From Hamadaea flava (lineage in GTDB: Bacteria; Actinomycetota; Actinomycetes; Mycobacteriales; Micromonosporaceae): DNA of 64,000 nt. Below the pieces are notes generated by a model that saw only the letters and a program-made list of their open reading frames with translations, was not told the DNA's origin and did not search any database. Location: assembly GCF_024172085.1 (NCBI RefSeq), contig NZ_JAMZDZ010000001.1, positions 3,224,001 through 3,288,000 on the forward strand, written 5' to 3'. The translations under genes were made by a program, and so were the position numbers. Positions 26,918 to 35,255 of this stretch are shown here, in pieces (position 1 is the stretch's first letter; every line of letters starts with the position of its first letter).

Positions 26918-26953
26918 GTGTCACCAGGCGGTCCAGTGTCACCAGGCGGTCCA
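26918..26953. repeat. Perfect 18-bp tandem duplication over SDR stop codon
   Basis: GTGTCACCAGGCGGTCCA occurs twice without a gap (26918-26935 and 26936-26953). The second copy contains the last codons and stop of the minus-strand SDR gene, so the string for WTAW-stop is repeated just after the real end. The unit is a multiple of three, so loss of one copy would not change the protein. A replication slip is the simplest explanation. Confidence 0.9.
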
Positions 26954-27733
26954 GCCGCCGTCGACCACGACGTTCGCGCCGGTCGTGTAGCTGGACCGCG
27001 GTGACGCCAGGAACAGCAGCGCGGTGGCGATCTCCTCGGGCGATCCGACCCGCCCCAACGGGGAGTGTTCGCCGAGCGCCTTGAGGAACTCCGGGTCGCC
27101 CCCGCCGGGGAATGCCCCTGGCGTGATGGCGTTTACGCGTACCCCTTGGGGGGCAAGCTCCACCGCCGCGTAGCGGGTCAGTTGCAGCAAGCCGGCTTTG
27201 ACCGCGCCGTAGTAGGGCGGGTTGACCTGCTCGGGGCTCGCGTAGAGCGAGGGGCGTGGGCTGACCAGGCCGTACATCGACGACACGGTGATGACGGCGG
27301 GCGACGAGTCGGCAGCCGCGCGGACCAGCAGGTCGCGGGTGGCCGCGAGCAGCCGTTGGAACGCGGCGAGCGCGAGATCGGCGGCTTGGGCGAAGTCTTC
27401 CGTGCGGGCGGTGGCCAGCGTCCCGCCGCGCCCGACGTGCGCGTTGTGCACCAGAACGTCGACCCGGCCGGGGCCGACGCTCAGCGCGACCCCGAGCGCC
27501 TGCACGTCGTCCGGATCTGTCACGTCGCAGCGGGCCGCCACCGCCGAGAGCCCGTCAGCGAGCAGCTCGGCCGCCAGCTCGTCCAATCTCGACGAGTCGC
27601 GGCCGACCAGCCAGACCTGCGCGCCTGCGGTGGCCAGCGTGCGGGCCATGACTCGGCCGAGCCGCCCGGTCGCGCCGGTCACCACCGCGATCTTGCCGGT
27701 CAGGCCGAACAGCGCCTCGGGCGTCAGGTTCAT
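26939..27733 (-). CDS. SDR family oxidoreductase of the nonulosonate island
   Basis: This 264-residue short-chain dehydrogenase has the cofactor motif VTGATGRLGRVMA, catalytic Ser in TVSSMYGLVSP, and a Tyr/Lys pair in PPYYGAVKAGLLQL. The ATG at 27733 overlaps the aldo/keto reductase stop by 4 nt. It is the last gene of the pseH-pseI operon. SDRs of this type in such clusters often tailor the nonulosonic acid or its acyl group, but the substrate is unknown. It is convergent with the LuxC-like gene across only 27 bp. Confidence 0.85.
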   Translation of the reverse strand: MNLTPEALFGLTGKIAVVTGATGRLGRVMARTLATAGAQVWLVGRDSSRLDELAAELLADGLSAVAARCDVTDPDDVQALGVALSVGPGRVDVLVHNAHVGRGGTLATARTEDFAQAADLALAAFQRLLAATRDLLVRAAADSSPAVITVSSMYGLVSPRPSLYASPEQVNPPYYGAVKAGLLQLTRYAAVELAPQGVRVNAITPGAFPGGGDPEFLKALGEHSPLGRVGSPEEIATALLFLASPRSSYTTGANVVVDGGWTAW

Positions 27734-28614
27734 CGCGCGCTCCCCCACGTGCTCGGGTCCAGCAGCTGCGCGGGTGCCTCCGGCAGCCGGTCCAGCAACA
27801 TCTCGCGCTCGGCCGCCGCGAGTCCCGGTCGGCTCGCGAGCCGCACGTTCTCGCCGAGCTGGTCCAGCGTCTCGGCCCCGATCACGACCGAGGTCACCCA
27901 GGGCAGCCCCAACGTGTACGCGACGCAGAGGCCGGCCCGGTTCGAAAAGTCCAGGTCCGCGGCGACCTCGTCGAGGATCGCGACCGCGGCGTCCCGGTGA
28001 GGATCGGGCACGTGCGGCCACCGTACGCCGCTCCCGGCAGTCAGCAGTCCTTGCAGGTAGACGCTGCGAACGGTGACGACCACGTCGCCGGAGAGCGCGT
28101 CGGCGACCTCGGGCGTGAGCCAGCGGCGATCCAGCACGTTGCACGGCAGCTGGACGTAGCCGAGGTCGGGCAGCTTCGCCACGTCGAGCAGCTCGGCCGG
28201 ATTCTGCACGGAAACGCCGATCCGATCGGCCTGCCCGGCGTCCTTGACCTTCCGCAGCCCGTCCCAGGCGTGCGGGACGTCGGCCGCCCGGTGCAGCAGG
28301 AAGGTGGCCCGTTCCAGGTTCAACGTCGTCAGACTGGTGGCCGCGCTCGCCTCGACGTCCGGCTCGCCGGGCGCGATCTTCGTGATCACCGCGGGCTTGT
28401 CGGGTGCGGCGCCGATGCGCGCTTCGCTCTCGCCGTACGCTCGAGCGGTGTCCACATGGGTCACCCCGAGCTCGGCCGCGCGCCGGAGCAGGGCATCGAC
28501 GGCCGGCTGCCCGAGATCCCCGGTCGTGTTGGCGATCCCGTACGCCATGCCCAGTTGGGCCGCACCGAGGACCAGGGCGGACTGTCGATAGCCGCCCTGG
28601 TCGCGTACGGGCAA
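27730..28614 (-). CDS. Aldo/keto reductase family protein
   Basis: This is a (beta/alpha)8 reductase of about 294 residues. The family tetrad is visible: Asp and Tyr in HVDTARAYGESEARIG, Lys in AVITKIAPG and His in FLLHRAAD. It lies between pseI and the SDR in the operon. The TTG at 28614 is the first common start codon after the pseI stop; a CTG at 28629 that overlaps pseI is also possible. With the SDR it could reduce a keto intermediate of the sugar or its acyl substituent. Similar pairs accompany sialic-acid-like clusters, but no reaction can be fixed here. Confidence 0.78.
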   Translation of the reverse strand: MPVRDQGGYRQSALVLGAAQLGMAYGIANTTGDLGQPAVDALLRRAAELGVTHVDTARAYGESEARIGAAPDKPAVITKIAPGEPDVEASAATSLTTLNLERATFLLHRAADVPHAWDGLRKVKDAGQADRIGVSVQNPAELLDVAKLPDLGYVQLPCNVLDRRWLTPEVADALSGDVVVTVRSVYLQGLLTAGSGVRWPHVPDPHRDAAVAILDEVAADLDFSNRAGLCVAYTLGLPWVTSVVIGAETLDQLGENVRLASRPGLAAAEREMLLDRLPEAPAQLLDPSTWGSAR

Positions 28615-28622
28615 CGGAGTGC

Positions 28623-29672
28623 TCAGATCAGATCCCAGCTGAGCGGGGTGCCTTTGGCGGCGTCGCGGGTGAAGGTGCGGCCGAGGACCTTGTCGATCTC
28701 GATCGGGGGCAGGCCGTTGGCGGGCCGGATCGAGCGGACGTTGGCCGGGGTGACCGGGTCGCCGGCTGTGACGTCTTCGACGACGTAGAGGGAGCGGCGG
28801 AAGCGCAATCCTTCCTTCTCCGACTCGGTCGGGCCGATGTGTGTGGAGCCCAGGGCGAGCCAGGCGCGTTCGGATTCGTCGACCAGGGCGCGCATCTCGG
28901 CCGGGGTCATGGAGAACGCCGAGTCGACGCCGCCGTCTTCGCGGGCCAGGGTGATGTGCTTTTCGATCACGGTCGCGCCGAACGCGACGCTGGCGATGGG
29001 TACGCCGATGCCCAGGGTGTGGTCGGACAGGCCGACCTGGACGTCGAAGGTCTCGGCCAGGATCGGGATGCGGCGCAGGTTGGAGTCCTGCGGCGGCGAC
29101 GGGTACGAGGCGGTGCAGGCCAGCAGCACGATCTGGGTCGCGCCCGCACCACGGGCGGTGTCCAGGGCATGGGCGATGTCGGCGACGCTGGCCATGCCGG
29201 TGGAGATGATCAAAGGTTTGCCGGTCTGCGCGGCGAGCCGGATCAGCGGCAGGTCGACCAGCTCCGACGAGGCGATCTTGTACGCCGGCGCGCCCAACGA
29301 TTCGAGCAGCTCGATCGCGGTGGGGTCGAACGGGGCGGAGAACACGGTCAGCCCGTGCGACGCGGCCCGGTCGAAGATCGGCTTGTGCCACTCGAACGGC
29401 GTGTGCGCCTTCTGGAACAGCTGGTAGAGCGACTCCCCGCCCCACAGGTCGTGCCCGGCCGAGATCCGGAACTCCGGCGTGTCCACGTCGATGGTGATCG
29501 TGTCCGGGGTGTAGGTCTGCAACTTCAACGCGTGCGCGCCGGACTCGGCGACCGCGTCGACGATCTGCAACGCCCGGTCCAGGGAACCGTTGTGGTTGCC
29601 CGACATCTCGGCGATGATGAACGGCCGATGCCCCGGCCCGATCAGATGGTCACCGATCTTGATCTCGGTCAC
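28623..29672 (-). CDS. pseI: Pseudaminic acid synthase
   Basis: This 349-residue NeuB-family enzyme condenses 6-deoxy-AltdiNAc with phosphoenolpyruvate to give pseudaminic acid. It shows the NeuB signature FIIAEMSGNHNGSL near residue 18, the barrel segment VFSAPFDPTAIELLESLG, VGLSDHTLGIGVPIAS and EKHITLAREDGGVDSAFS, and a C-terminal SAF domain. GGESLYQLFQKAHTPFEWH is typical of PseI rather than NeuB or LegI. The GTG overlaps the pseH stop, with AGAGGAA just upstream. Confidence 0.9.
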   Translation of the reverse strand: MTEIKIGDHLIGPGHRPFIIAEMSGNHNGSLDRALQIVDAVAESGAHALKLQTYTPDTITIDVDTPEFRISAGHDLWGGESLYQLFQKAHTPFEWHKPIFDRAASHGLTVFSAPFDPTAIELLESLGAPAYKIASSELVDLPLIRLAAQTGKPLIISTGMASVADIAHALDTARGAGATQIVLLACTASYPSPPQDSNLRRIPILAETFDVQVGLSDHTLGIGVPIASVAFGATVIEKHITLAREDGGVDSAFSMTPAEMRALVDESERAWLALGSTHIGPTESEKEGLRFRRSLYVVEDVTAGDPVTPANVRSIRPANGLPPIEIDKVLGRTFTRDAAKGTPLSWDLI

Positions 29673-30178
29673 TTCCTCTTCCCCTTCGTCCGGTCGGCCG
29701 CGCTCAGCTCGGTCCAAACCACTTCCTGCGGAACCCCGTCGACCTCGCGCTCGTATCGCCGGGTCTCGGTGAATCCCATCCGCTTGTGCAACTGCAACAC
29801 CGGGGTGTTCCAGGCGAGCGTCTCGCCGCCGATCAGATCGGCCTGGAGCACGTCGAAGGCGTACGCGACGGCGTCGGACTCCAGTTGCACCCAGGCCGGC
29901 AGGAGATCCCGCCCGAGACCCTCGTTGTCGAGGTAGAACCCCCAGACGACGCCCTCCTCGGCGGCGTTCCGGGCGTCGAAGCTGACCACCCCGGCCGGCT
30001 TCCCGCGCCACTCGAAGATCAGCACTTTCCGCTGGGAGTCCTTGGCGACGGCGGCCCACCAGGCGGCGTGCTCGGCCGGGCGGATCTCATGGGTCGTGAA
30101 GCTCACCTTGCGTACTTCAGGGTGATTGCGCCAGGTCAGGACGATGTCCCGGTCGGAATCGGTCGCGTCGCGCAGCAC
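29669..30178 (-). CDS. pseH: UDP-4-amino-4,6-dideoxy-AltNAc N-acetyltransferase
   Basis: This 169-residue GNAT-fold acetyltransferase, immediately upstream of pseI, fits PseH, which acetylates N4 of the PseC product with acetyl-CoA. The N-terminus (VLTWRNHPEVRKVSF) and the region VWGFYLDNEGLGRDLL followed by AWNTPVLQLHKRMGF match the PseH/FlmH pattern. The GTG start has no ribosome site, but TAGGAT lies 6 nt upstream (30185-30190), suggesting a leaderless start. First gene of the 30178-26939 operon. Confidence 0.85.
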   Translation of the reverse strand: MLRDATDSDRDIVLTWRNHPEVRKVSFTTHEIRPAEHAAWWAAVAKDSQRKVLIFEWRGKPAGVVSFDARNAAEEGVVWGFYLDNEGLGRDLLPAWVQLESDAVAYAFDVLQADLIGGETLAWNTPVLQLHKRMGFTETRRYEREVDGVPQEVVWTELSAADRTKGKRK

Positions 30179-30223
30179 CCGACGATCCTAGCCCGGCAGG
30201 TTGCGTCGGCTTGATCAGGCCCA

Positions 30224-30275
30224 TGATCAGCGGAAGCCCGGCGGGGTCATGGCGCCCCGAATCCTCCGCTGATCA
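30224..30275. repeat. GATC-anchored inverted repeat between pseH and ABC genes
   Basis: TGATCAGCGGA (30224-30234) pairs perfectly with 30265-30275 around a 30-nt GC-rich loop. It lies in the 175-bp gap between divergent operons (30179-30353), so it is not a terminator for either. The rest of the gap holds the two leaderless-type -10 boxes (TAGGAT for pseH, TAGCCT at 30341-30346 for the ABC gene). Confidence 0.6.
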
Positions 30276-30353
30276 AGGAGGCCGCCCCCTAGGGGCCGAA
30301 ATCCGTAGCTTGCCGGATCACAGGACTCCCAGGTAACGCCTAGCCTCGACCGC

Positions 30354-31283
30354 GTGACACTGATCGCGACCGAGTCGCTCACCAAGCGCTACGCGAACGG
30401 CGTGCTGGCGCTCAGCGAATTCACGGTCCAGGTGCAGCCCGGCGTCGTCGGGCTCGTCGGCGCCAACGGGGCCGGCAAGTCGACGCTGATCAAGATCCTG
30501 CTGGGTCTGGTCGAGCCGACCGCCGGCGGCGTACGCGTGCTGGGCCTGGATCCGAAGACGGAGGCGGAGAAGATCCGCGCCCGGGTCGGCTACATGCCGG
30601 AGCACGACACGTTGCCGCCGGACCTGGCCGCGGCCGAGTTCGTGACGCACATGGCCCGCATGAGCGGGCTGCCGAAGGTGGCCGCGCGGGAGCGGGCTTC
30701 CGAGGCGCTGCGCCACGTCGGCCTCTACGAGGAGCGGTTCCGCCAGATCGGCGGCTACTCCACCGGCATGAAGCAGCGGGTCAAGCTGGCCCAGGCGCTC
30801 GTGCACGACCCTGATCTGCTGCTGCTGGACGAGCCGACGAACGGGCTCGACCCGGCCGGGCGGGACGCCATGCTCGGGCTGATCCACCGGATCGGCAGCG
30901 AGTTCGGCATCTCCCTCGTGGTCTGCTCGCACCTGCTCGGCGAGGTCGAGCGGATCTGTGACTCGCTGGTCGCGATCGACGGCGGCCGGTTGTTGCGCGC
31001 CGACAGCGTGGCGACCATGACGACCGTCAGCGACGTGCTGGCCGTCGAGGTCTCCGAGGGGCAGCCGGAACTCGCGGCCGCGCTGCGCGCCCAAGGGTTG
31101 CCGGTTCGGGAGGAGTCGCACCTCATTCTGGTGCCGCTGGCCGGCGACGGCACCTACGACCAGATCATCGGCGAGGTGGCCCGGCTGGATCTGCCGTTGC
31201 ACCGGCTGGACCTGCGCCGCCACCGCATCGCGGAACTCTTCGCGACCGCTTCCCCGACCGGACAGGAGGCCGCCGATGTCTGA
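30354..31283 (+). CDS. ABC transporter ATP-binding protein, first pair
   Basis: This 309-residue ATPase of the ABC-2/NodI-like group has Walker A GANGAGKS, signature YSTGMKQR and Walker B LLLLDEP, with switch His in VVCSHLLGEVE. The C-terminal ~90 residues are an extension common to this type. The GTG start has TAGCCT 7 nt upstream, so it is probably leaderless. It begins a four-gene operon of two ATPase/permease pairs and overlaps its permease by 8 bp. The system may export or flip a lipid, peptide or antibiotic; the substrate is unknown. Confidence 0.9.
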   Translation: MTLIATESLTKRYANGVLALSEFTVQVQPGVVGLVGANGAGKSTLIKILLGLVEPTAGGVRVLGLDPKTEAEKIRARVGYMPEHDTLPPDLAAAEFVTHMARMSGLPKVAARERASEALRHVGLYEERFRQIGGYSTGMKQRVKLAQALVHDPDLLLLDEPTNGLDPAGRDAMLGLIHRIGSEFGISLVVCSHLLGEVERICDSLVAIDGGRLLRADSVATMTTVSDVLAVEVSEGQPELAAALRAQGLPVREESHLILVPLAGDGTYDQIIGEVARLDLPLHRLDLRRHRIAELFATASPTGQEAADV

Positions 31284-32154
31284 GTCGGGCGTCATCCATG
31301 ACATCGGCTATCAGCGCTATTCCGGGCCGCGGCTCGGCCGCGGGTATGCCGTGCGCTCGCTCTACGTGCACAGCCTGCGGACCGCGTTCGGGTTCGGCCG
31401 TAGTGCCAAGGCCAAGATCTTCCCGTGGTTCGCCGCCGGCATCGCGCTGCTCGTGGCCGTGATCATCACAGCGGTACGCGCACAGGCGGGCCGGCCGGTG
31501 CTCTCCTACACCTCGTACGCCGACGCGATCTCGATCCTCGTCGTGTTGTTCTGCGCGGTCATCGGCCCCGAGTTGGTCTCCCGGGATCTGCGTTCCGGAG
31601 TGTTGCCGCTCTACTTCTCCCGGCCGATGACCCGGGCGGATTACGCGCTGGCGAAGCTGGCCGCGACGGTGTCGGCGGCGTGGCTCTTGCTGGCGATGCC
31701 GCTGACCATCATGTTCCTCGGTGGAGTGTTCGGGGCGGGCGGCGCGAAGGAGATCTGGCACGAGATCGGCCGGTTCGCCGCCGGCCTCGGCTACGCCGCG
31801 CTGTACGCGCTGCTCTTCGGCGCGATCGCGACGCTGGTCGGGTCGCTGGCCAGCCGGCGGGCGGTGGCTGCGGCGATCATCGCGGGCTTCTTCCTCATGA
31901 CCTCTGCGGTGGCCGGGGTGGTCTCCGGCATCGCCTTCGCCACGGACAGCACGACGTTGCAGCACGCGTTCGGCCTGCTGAGCCCGGCGACGCTGCTCCA
32001 AGGCGTACATGCGTGGGCGATCCCCGATCAGCCCGGCGATCTCGAAACCATCCCGGTGGGCAACCTCGGCCCGGTCTACGGCCTGGTCCTCGTGGCCGCC
32101 ATCGCGGTGTGCACCCTCCTCCTGCTGGCCCGCTACCGGAAGGTGGCCCGATGA
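31276..32154 (+). CDS. ABC-2 type transporter permease, first pair
   Basis: This 292-residue membrane protein has six hydrophobic segments after a 45-residue cytoplasmic N-terminus. The loop VSRDLRSGVLPLYFSRPMTRADYALAK is the usual ABC-2 permease signature linking helices. It overlaps the ATPase genes on both sides (8 bp upstream; ATGA downstream). It probably works with the 30354-31283 ATPase; whether both pairs form one hetero-complex cannot be told. Confidence 0.85.
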   Translation: MSESGVIHDIGYQRYSGPRLGRGYAVRSLYVHSLRTAFGFGRSAKAKIFPWFAAGIALLVAVIITAVRAQAGRPVLSYTSYADAISILVVLFCAVIGPELVSRDLRSGVLPLYFSRPMTRADYALAKLAATVSAAWLLLAMPLTIMFLGGVFGAGGAKEIWHEIGRFAAGLGYAALYALLFGAIATLVGSLASRRAVAAAIIAGFFLMTSAVAGVVSGIAFATDSTTLQHAFGLLSPATLLQGVHAWAIPDQPGDLETIPVGNLGPVYGLVLVAAIAVCTLLLLARYRKVAR

Positions 32155-33062
32155 AGGTCGAACTCGACGGCGTATCCAAGTGGTACGGCAACCTCGTCGC
32201 CGTCAACGACATCTCGATGGTCCTGGCGCCCGGCGTGACCGGTCTGCTCGGGCCGAACGGCGCGGGCAAGACGACCGTGCTGCACATGATGGCCGGTTTC
32301 CTCGCCCCGTCCCGGGGCCAGGTGCTGGTCGACGGGCAACCGTCGTGGCGCAACCCGCCCGTGTACGGCAAGCTCGGGCTCGTCAGCGAGCGGGAGGCGG
32401 TGCACGGTTTCCTCACGGCGTACGAGTTCGTGCTGGCCAGCGCGAAGATGCAGCGGCTGCCCGACCCGGCCGCCGCCGCGCGTCGGGCGTTGGACCTGGT
32501 GGAGATGACTCCGGCGCAGGACCGGCGGATCGAGACCTACTCCAAGGGCATGCGCCAGCGGACCCGGGTGGCGGCGGCGCTGGTGCACGATCCGGCGGTG
32601 CTCCTGCTCGACGAGCCGTTCAACGGCATGGACCCCCGGCAGCGGCTGCACATGATGGAGTTGCTGCACCGCATGGGCGAGCAGGGCCGCACGGTGCTGT
32701 TCAGCTCGCACATCCTGGAGGAGGTCGAGCAGGTCTCCGGCACGGTGCAGGTGATCGTGGCGGGGCGGCTGGCCGCTTCGGGCGACTTCCGCAGCATCCG
32801 GCGGTTGATGACGAACCGCCCGCACGTCTTCACCATCCAGTCCAGTGACGACCGCCGGCTGGCGGTGGCGCTGATGGGTGAGGCGTCGGTGGCGGGCGTC
32901 GACGTCGACGCGAAACTCGGCCTGACGGTACGCGCGTCCGACTACGGGACGTTCACCCGCTCGCTGCCGAAGATCGCCCTGTCGACGGGCGTCCGGGTGC
33001 ACCGGCTGATCCCCGCCGACGAGTCCCTGGAGAGCGTCTTCTCCTACCTGATCGCGGCCTGA
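32151..33062 (+). CDS. ABC transporter ATP-binding protein, second pair
   Basis: This 303-residue ATPase starts at the ATG overlapping the previous stop (32151). It has Walker A GPNGAGKT, signature YSKGMRQR, Walker B LLLLDEPFNGMD and switch His in LFSSHILEEVE. It resembles the first ATPase but is clearly diverged, so this is a gene-pair duplication of some age rather than a recent repeat. It is followed after 14 bp by its permease. Confidence 0.9.
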   Translation: MKVELDGVSKWYGNLVAVNDISMVLAPGVTGLLGPNGAGKTTVLHMMAGFLAPSRGQVLVDGQPSWRNPPVYGKLGLVSEREAVHGFLTAYEFVLASAKMQRLPDPAAAARRALDLVEMTPAQDRRIETYSKGMRQRTRVAAALVHDPAVLLLDEPFNGMDPRQRLHMMELLHRMGEQGRTVLFSSHILEEVEQVSGTVQVIVAGRLAASGDFRSIRRLMTNRPHVFTIQSSDDRRLAVALMGEASVAGVDVDAKLGLTVRASDYGTFTRSLPKIALSTGVRVHRLIPADESLESVFSYLIAA

Positions 33063-33076
33063 TTGCGGAGTACGCC

Positions 33077-33790
33077 ATGAATCTCACCATCGCATCGATC
33101 ACCTTGCGTGGTCTTCTCGGCCGCGCCCGGTTCCTCTGGCTGCTGCCGCTGCCCTTGGTCATGCTGGGGCTGGCCTGGCTGGCGGACGCGCTCGGCGCGG
33201 CTCCCGAGGACTGGACCGGGCCGATCGTCGGCGGGCTCGGCATCGCCGTCGTCCTGCCGGTGATGGCCCTGATCGTCGGGACCGGCGTGCTCGGCTCCGA
33301 GATCGACGACGGAACCGTCGTGCACATCCTGACCAAGCCGTTGCCCCGCCGGGAGATCATCCTCGCCAAGCTCGCCGTCGCCACCGGGGTCACCGCCCTG
33401 GTCGCCGGGGTGCCGCTGTTCCTGGTGGGCCTGATGTCCGACGGCGTACGCCTGGGCCTCGGGCTGTTCGTCGCCGCCATCGCGGGGTCGCTCGCGTACT
33501 GCGCGTTGTTCTTGGCGCTGAGCCTGCTCACCCGGCGGCCGGTGCTCGTCGGGCTCGCGTACGTGCTGCTCTGGGAGGGTCTGCTGGGCAACCTGCTCAA
33601 GGGCACCCGGCTGCTGTCCGTCCAGCAGAACGTCGTCGCGCTGGCCGACGCGATCTCCGGATCGGACCTGGTCAAGGGCACCATTTCGACGCCGTTCGCG
33701 ATCGGCGCGCTCGCCGTCTTCGCGATCGGCGGGACGTGGCTGGCGGTCGACCGGCTGCGCTCGTTCAGCGTGGCGGGCGAGACGTCCTGA
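33077..33790 (+). CDS. ABC-2 type transporter permease, second pair
   Basis: This 237-residue membrane protein has about six hydrophobic segments and the loop LGSEIDDGTVVHILTKPLPR followed by REIILAKLAV, the ABC-2 counterpart of the segment seen in the first permease. GGAG lies 8 nt before the ATG. It ends the operon and is followed by a strong hairpin. Confidence 0.85.
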   Translation: MNLTIASITLRGLLGRARFLWLLPLPLVMLGLAWLADALGAAPEDWTGPIVGGLGIAVVLPVMALIVGTGVLGSEIDDGTVVHILTKPLPRREIILAKLAVATGVTALVAGVPLFLVGLMSDGVRLGLGLFVAAIAGSLAYCALFLALSLLTRRPVLVGLAYVLLWEGLLGNLLKGTRLLSVQQNVVALADAISGSDLVKGTISTPFAIGALAVFAIGGTWLAVDRLRSFSVAGETS

Positions 33791-33802
33791 CGTTCAGGCA
33801 GA

Positions 33803-33844
33803 CCGAACAGGGGCGGCGTCCGCGAGAACGCCGCCCCTGTTCGG
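33803..33844. terminator. Bidirectional hairpin between ABC-2 operon and GH1 gene
   Basis: CCGAACAGGGGCGGCGT (33803-33819) pairs perfectly over 17 bp with 33828-33844, with an 8-nt loop. It is centred in the gap between convergent genes (stops at 33790 and 33867), so it can serve both strands. Confidence 0.85.
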
Positions 33845-33866
33845 TTACCCCCTCACCGGGAATCCT

Positions 33867-35255
33867 CTAGAGCGAGTTGGTCGAGATGACGCGGCGGTAC
33901 CACCGCGCGCTCTCCTTCAGCCGCCGCTCCTGGGTCGCGTAGTCCACGTGGACCAGGCCGAACCGCTTGTCGTAGCCGTACGCCCACTCGAAGTTGTCCA
34001 GCAGCGACCAGGCGAGGTAGCCCCGCAGGTCGACGCCGTCGGTGACGGCCCGGTGCGCGGCCCGCAGGTGCGAGGCGAGGAACCCGATCCGCTCGGTGTC
34101 CTCGATCTCGTCGCCGACCACGACGTCCGGGAAGGACGCGCCGTTCTCGGTGATGATGATCGGCGTCTTCACGTAGTCCCCGCCGAGCCGCTTGAGCAGC
34201 ACGTGCAGGCCGTCCGGGTCGATCGGCCAGTCCATCCCGGTCCGGGGCAGGTCGGGGTCGAGGAACTCCACGCCCTCCGTGCCCGGGAACTGCGCCGAGC
34301 CCGGCTCGCCGACCTTCGCCGCGACCAGCGTCGGCATGTAGTAGTTCACGCCGAGGAAGTCGATCGGGGCGTTGATCGTCGCGAGGTCGCCCTCCTGAAT
34401 GTGCGTACCGCCGGTGAAGCGCTCGACGACCTCCAGCATGTCGGCCGGGTAGCGGCCGAGCAGCAGCGGATCGAGGAAGATCCGGTTGTGCAGGCCGTCG
34501 ACCCGCGCCGCCGCCTCCACGTCGTGCCGGTCGCGGGCGTCCCGGGGGAACACCGGGCTGAGGTTCACCGTCACCGACACCTCGCGGGCGCCGGCTTCGC
34601 GCAGCCGCCGGGCCGCGAGCCCGTGGCCCAGCATCAGATGGTGGGCGGCCCGGAAGGCGGCATCCGGCTCGGTACGCCCGGGAGCGTGGTTGCCGGAGGC
34701 GTACCCGAGGAACGCCGAGCACCACGGTTCGTTGAGCGTCGTCCACGTCGGTACGCGATCGCCGAGCCGCAGGTACGCCGCGATCGCGTAGTCGGCGAAG
34801 GCGTCCGCGGTCGCCCGGTTGGTCCAGCCGCCCCGGTCTTCCAGGATCTGCGGCAGATCCCAGTGGTAGAGGGTGGCCATCGGGGCGATGCCGGCTTCGA
34901 GCAGTTCGTCGACGAGCCGGTCGTAGAAGTCCAGCCCGCGCGGGTTCATCGGGCCGGTGCCGTCGGGGATCACCCGGGGCCAGGCGATGGAGAACCGGTA
35001 GGTGCCCACCCCCAGCTCTCGCATGATCGCCACGTCGTCGGCGTACCGGTGGTAGTGGTCGCACGCGACGTCGCCGGTGTGCCCGCCGTCCACGAGTCCC
35101 GGCGTACGCGAGAACGTGTCCCAGATGGAGGGAGTGCGCCCGTCCTCGCGGGCGGCGCCCTCGATCTGGTACGCCGCCGTCGCGACGCCCCAGCGGAAGC
35201 CCACCGGGAAGGTGACGGAGGCGGAGGCCTCGGTGCGGTCCTGGGTCGTTGTCAT
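33867..35255 (-). CDS. bglC: Glycoside hydrolase family 1 beta-glucosidase
   Basis: This 462-residue cytoplasmic GH1 enzyme cleaves cellobiose and similar beta-glucosides to glucose. The acid/base Glu 176 is in WTTLNEPW and the nucleophile Glu 369 in IIITENGASF. The N-terminal FPVGFRWGVATAAYQIEG is a family hallmark. The ATG overlaps the stop of the second permease (ATGA), giving a binding protein-permease-permease-GH1 order like Streptomyces cebEFG-bglC. The symbol follows that parallel; other beta-glucosides are possible substrates. Confidence 0.93.
   Translation of the reverse strand: MTTTQDRTEASASVTFPVGFRWGVATAAYQIEGAAREDGRTPSIWDTFSRTPGLVDGGHTGDVACDHYHRYADDVAIMRELGVGTYRFSIAWPRVIPDGTGPMNPRGLDFYDRLVDELLEAGIAPMATLYHWDLPQILEDRGGWTNRATADAFADYAIAAYLRLGDRVPTWTTLNEPWCSAFLGYASGNHAPGRTEPDAAFRAAHHLMLGHGLAARRLREAGAREVSVTVNLSPVFPRDARDRHDVEAAARVDGLHNRIFLDPLLLGRYPADMLEVVERFTGGTHIQEGDLATINAPIDFLGVNYYMPTLVAAKVGEPGSAQFPGTEGVEFLDPDLPRTGMDWPIDPDGLHVLLKRLGGDYVKTPIIITENGASFPDVVVGDEIEDTERIGFLASHLRAAHRAVTDGVDLRGYLAWSLLDNFEWAYGYDKRFGLVHVDYATQERRLKESARWYRRVISTNSL

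Noticed and set aside
28615-29445. N-terminal extension of the aldo/keto reductase frame
   Set aside because: The extension lies fully inside pseI in another frame and shows no conserved sequence.
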